Shown: piece by piece, positions 13,487-14,098 of the stretch
Layout of the letters: each line of letters starts with the position of its first letter
How positions within the stretch are numbered: the first letter of the stretch is position 1
Assembly (NCBI GenBank): GCA_947365485.1
Contig: CANAXK010000021.1
Location: 1 to 14,098, forward strand
Reading direction: 5' to 3'
DNA length: 14,098 nt
Source: an uncultured bacterium
Lineage (GTDB): Bacteria; Cyanobacteriota; Vampirovibrionia; Gastranaerophilales; Gastranaerophilaceae
The notes under the pieces: generated by a model
Told to the model about the DNA's origin: nothing
What the model saw: the letters and a program-made list of their open reading frames with translations, nothing else
Databases searched by the model: none
Made by a program: the position numbers and the translations under genes

Positions 13487-14098
13487 TTAGTATTCTACTT
13501 TTACCAGCGTCAGTCCGTACGGGCTGACTGTTTGCCCCGCCTTGCGGCGGTCACGTGCCTCCAGAACATTTTTCATGTGCTCCACAGGCAGTTTATGTCC
13601 TTCTATCTCTAGAAGAGTACCGACTATTGTTCTTACCATATTATAGAGGAATCTGTTTCCCTCTAGATGGATAAAAACCCTATCGCCATGTTTTTCAACA
13701 TCGGCTCTAGAAATAAAACAAACTTTGCTCGGGTTAAGCGTTCCGGAGCTTTTGAAACTCGAGAAATCATGTTCGCCCAATAAGAAATTCAAAGCGGTTT
13801 GCATCCGCTCTATATCCAAATCGTACTTTACTCTTAAGATATCACCATCAAACGCCTGTTTGTACCTGCGGTTGATTAATTCGTACCTGTAATATCTTGC
13901 CTTTGCAGACTTTTGAGCATGGAACGACGGGTCAACAATTCTCAAGTTATCAACTGATATGTCATCAGGCAAGATTTCGTTCATTTGATAGATGAACTTT
14001 GAAGCAACAATCGTTCTGTCTGTATCAAAATGAACGACTTGTCCTAATGAATTTACACCTTTATCAGTTCTTCCGGAGAAGATTGTTTTTATCGGTCT
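13487..14098 (-). CDS. truA: tRNA pseudouridine synthase A (5' end outside window)
   Basis: Makes pseudouridine at positions 38-40 of tRNA anticodon stems. The window holds the last 203 codons; the frame is open to the edge, so the N-terminal 50 or so residues are missing. The catalytic aspartate is in [19 protein letters not shown] (Asp12 of the fragment). The usual family context is GRTDAGVHA, so His is Asn and Ala is Lys and Ser here, while the aspartate and flanking arginine are kept. Other family segments are [17 protein letters not shown], the conserved HDFSSF, and [20 protein letters not shown] near the C-terminus. A later in-frame ATG at 13984 would remove the active site and is not the start. 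truA-rplM-rpsI order, usually preceded by rpoA-rplQ, is known from Firmicutes and Cyanobacteria, so those genes probably lie just beyond the window. Confidence 0.95.
   Translation of the reverse strand, partial: RPIKTIFSGRTDKGVNSLGQVVHFDTDRTIVASKFIYQMNEILPDDISVDNLRIVDPSFHAQKSAKARYYRYELINRRYKQAFDGDILRVKYDLDIERMQTALNFLLGEHDFSSFKSSGTLNPSKVCFISRADVEKHGDRVFIHLEGNRFLYNMVRTIVGTLLEIEGHKLPVEHMKNVLEARDRRKAGQTVSPYGLTLVKVEY

Noticed and set aside
1..14098. CRISPR arrays, insertion sequences, integrase att sites, tRNA or rRNA genes
   Set aside because: None seen: no regularly spaced repeats, transposase or integrase motifs, or cloverleaf-like segments.

Overview
The window reads as chromosomal DNA of an AT-rich, diderm bacterium. 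I infer the non-photosynthetic sister lineage of Cyanobacteria (Vampirovibrionia/Melainabacteria, probably gut Gastranaerophilales). The grounds are a long cyanobacterial-type RecG with an N-terminal extension, a class III cyclase with the Lys/Thr substrate pair known from cyanobacterial CyaC-like enzymes, a GT9 (heptosyltransferase-type) gene implying lipopolysaccharide, an oxygen-defence reverse rubrerythrin suggesting anaerobic life, the gene order truA-rplM-rpsI, and a small protein with an N-terminal 'SFQG' segment of a kind I associate with that lineage. The placement is an inference from protein character, not from a search.

Layout. Positions 1-2962 (+): the 3' end of an adenylate/guanylate cyclase, then recG, closed by a strong bidirectional terminator. 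Positions 3010-8556 (-), transcribed right to left: a GT9 glycosyltransferase; a 111-aa glycine-zipper protein overlapping a membrane-anchored AAA+ ATPase; an unrecognised 195-aa protein overlapping adenine deaminase; and a reverse rubrerythrin. Each of these units has its own readable promoter. Positions 8645-9958 (+): an LCP (LytR-CpsA-Psr) family protein, convergent with dapF (-, 9960-10805) with one base between the stop codons. Positions 10858-12093 (+): hisS, divergent from dapF across 52 bp. Positions 12134-12586: a 55-aa coiled-coil ORF (-) and a divergent 69-aa XRE regulator (+). Positions 12634-14098 (-): truA (partial), rplM and rpsI, a ribosomal-protein operon.

How the parts relate. 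Envelope functions cluster in the middle: GT9 sugar transfer, LCP polymer attachment, and DapF, which makes meso-diaminopimelate for peptidoglycan and lysine. The rest is housekeeping (replication-fork rescue, translation, purine salvage) with two accessory-looking pieces: the glycine-zipper/AAA+ pair and the XRE/55-aa pair. The regulatory DNA is unusually legible. Several promoters have near-consensus -35/-10 boxes with 17-bp spacing; one has a palindrome centred exactly at -41.5 (rubrerythrin); one is covered by a 30-bp palindrome (195-aa gene/ade); and two place the predicted +1 on the A of the start codon (recG, GT9), suggesting leaderless mRNAs.

The best candidate for something undescribed is the overlapping gene pair at 6016-7498: a small double-hairpin membrane protein and a single-pass AAA+ ATPase whose Walker B aspartate is asparagine. 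No CRISPR array, insertion sequence, tRNA or rRNA gene was seen.
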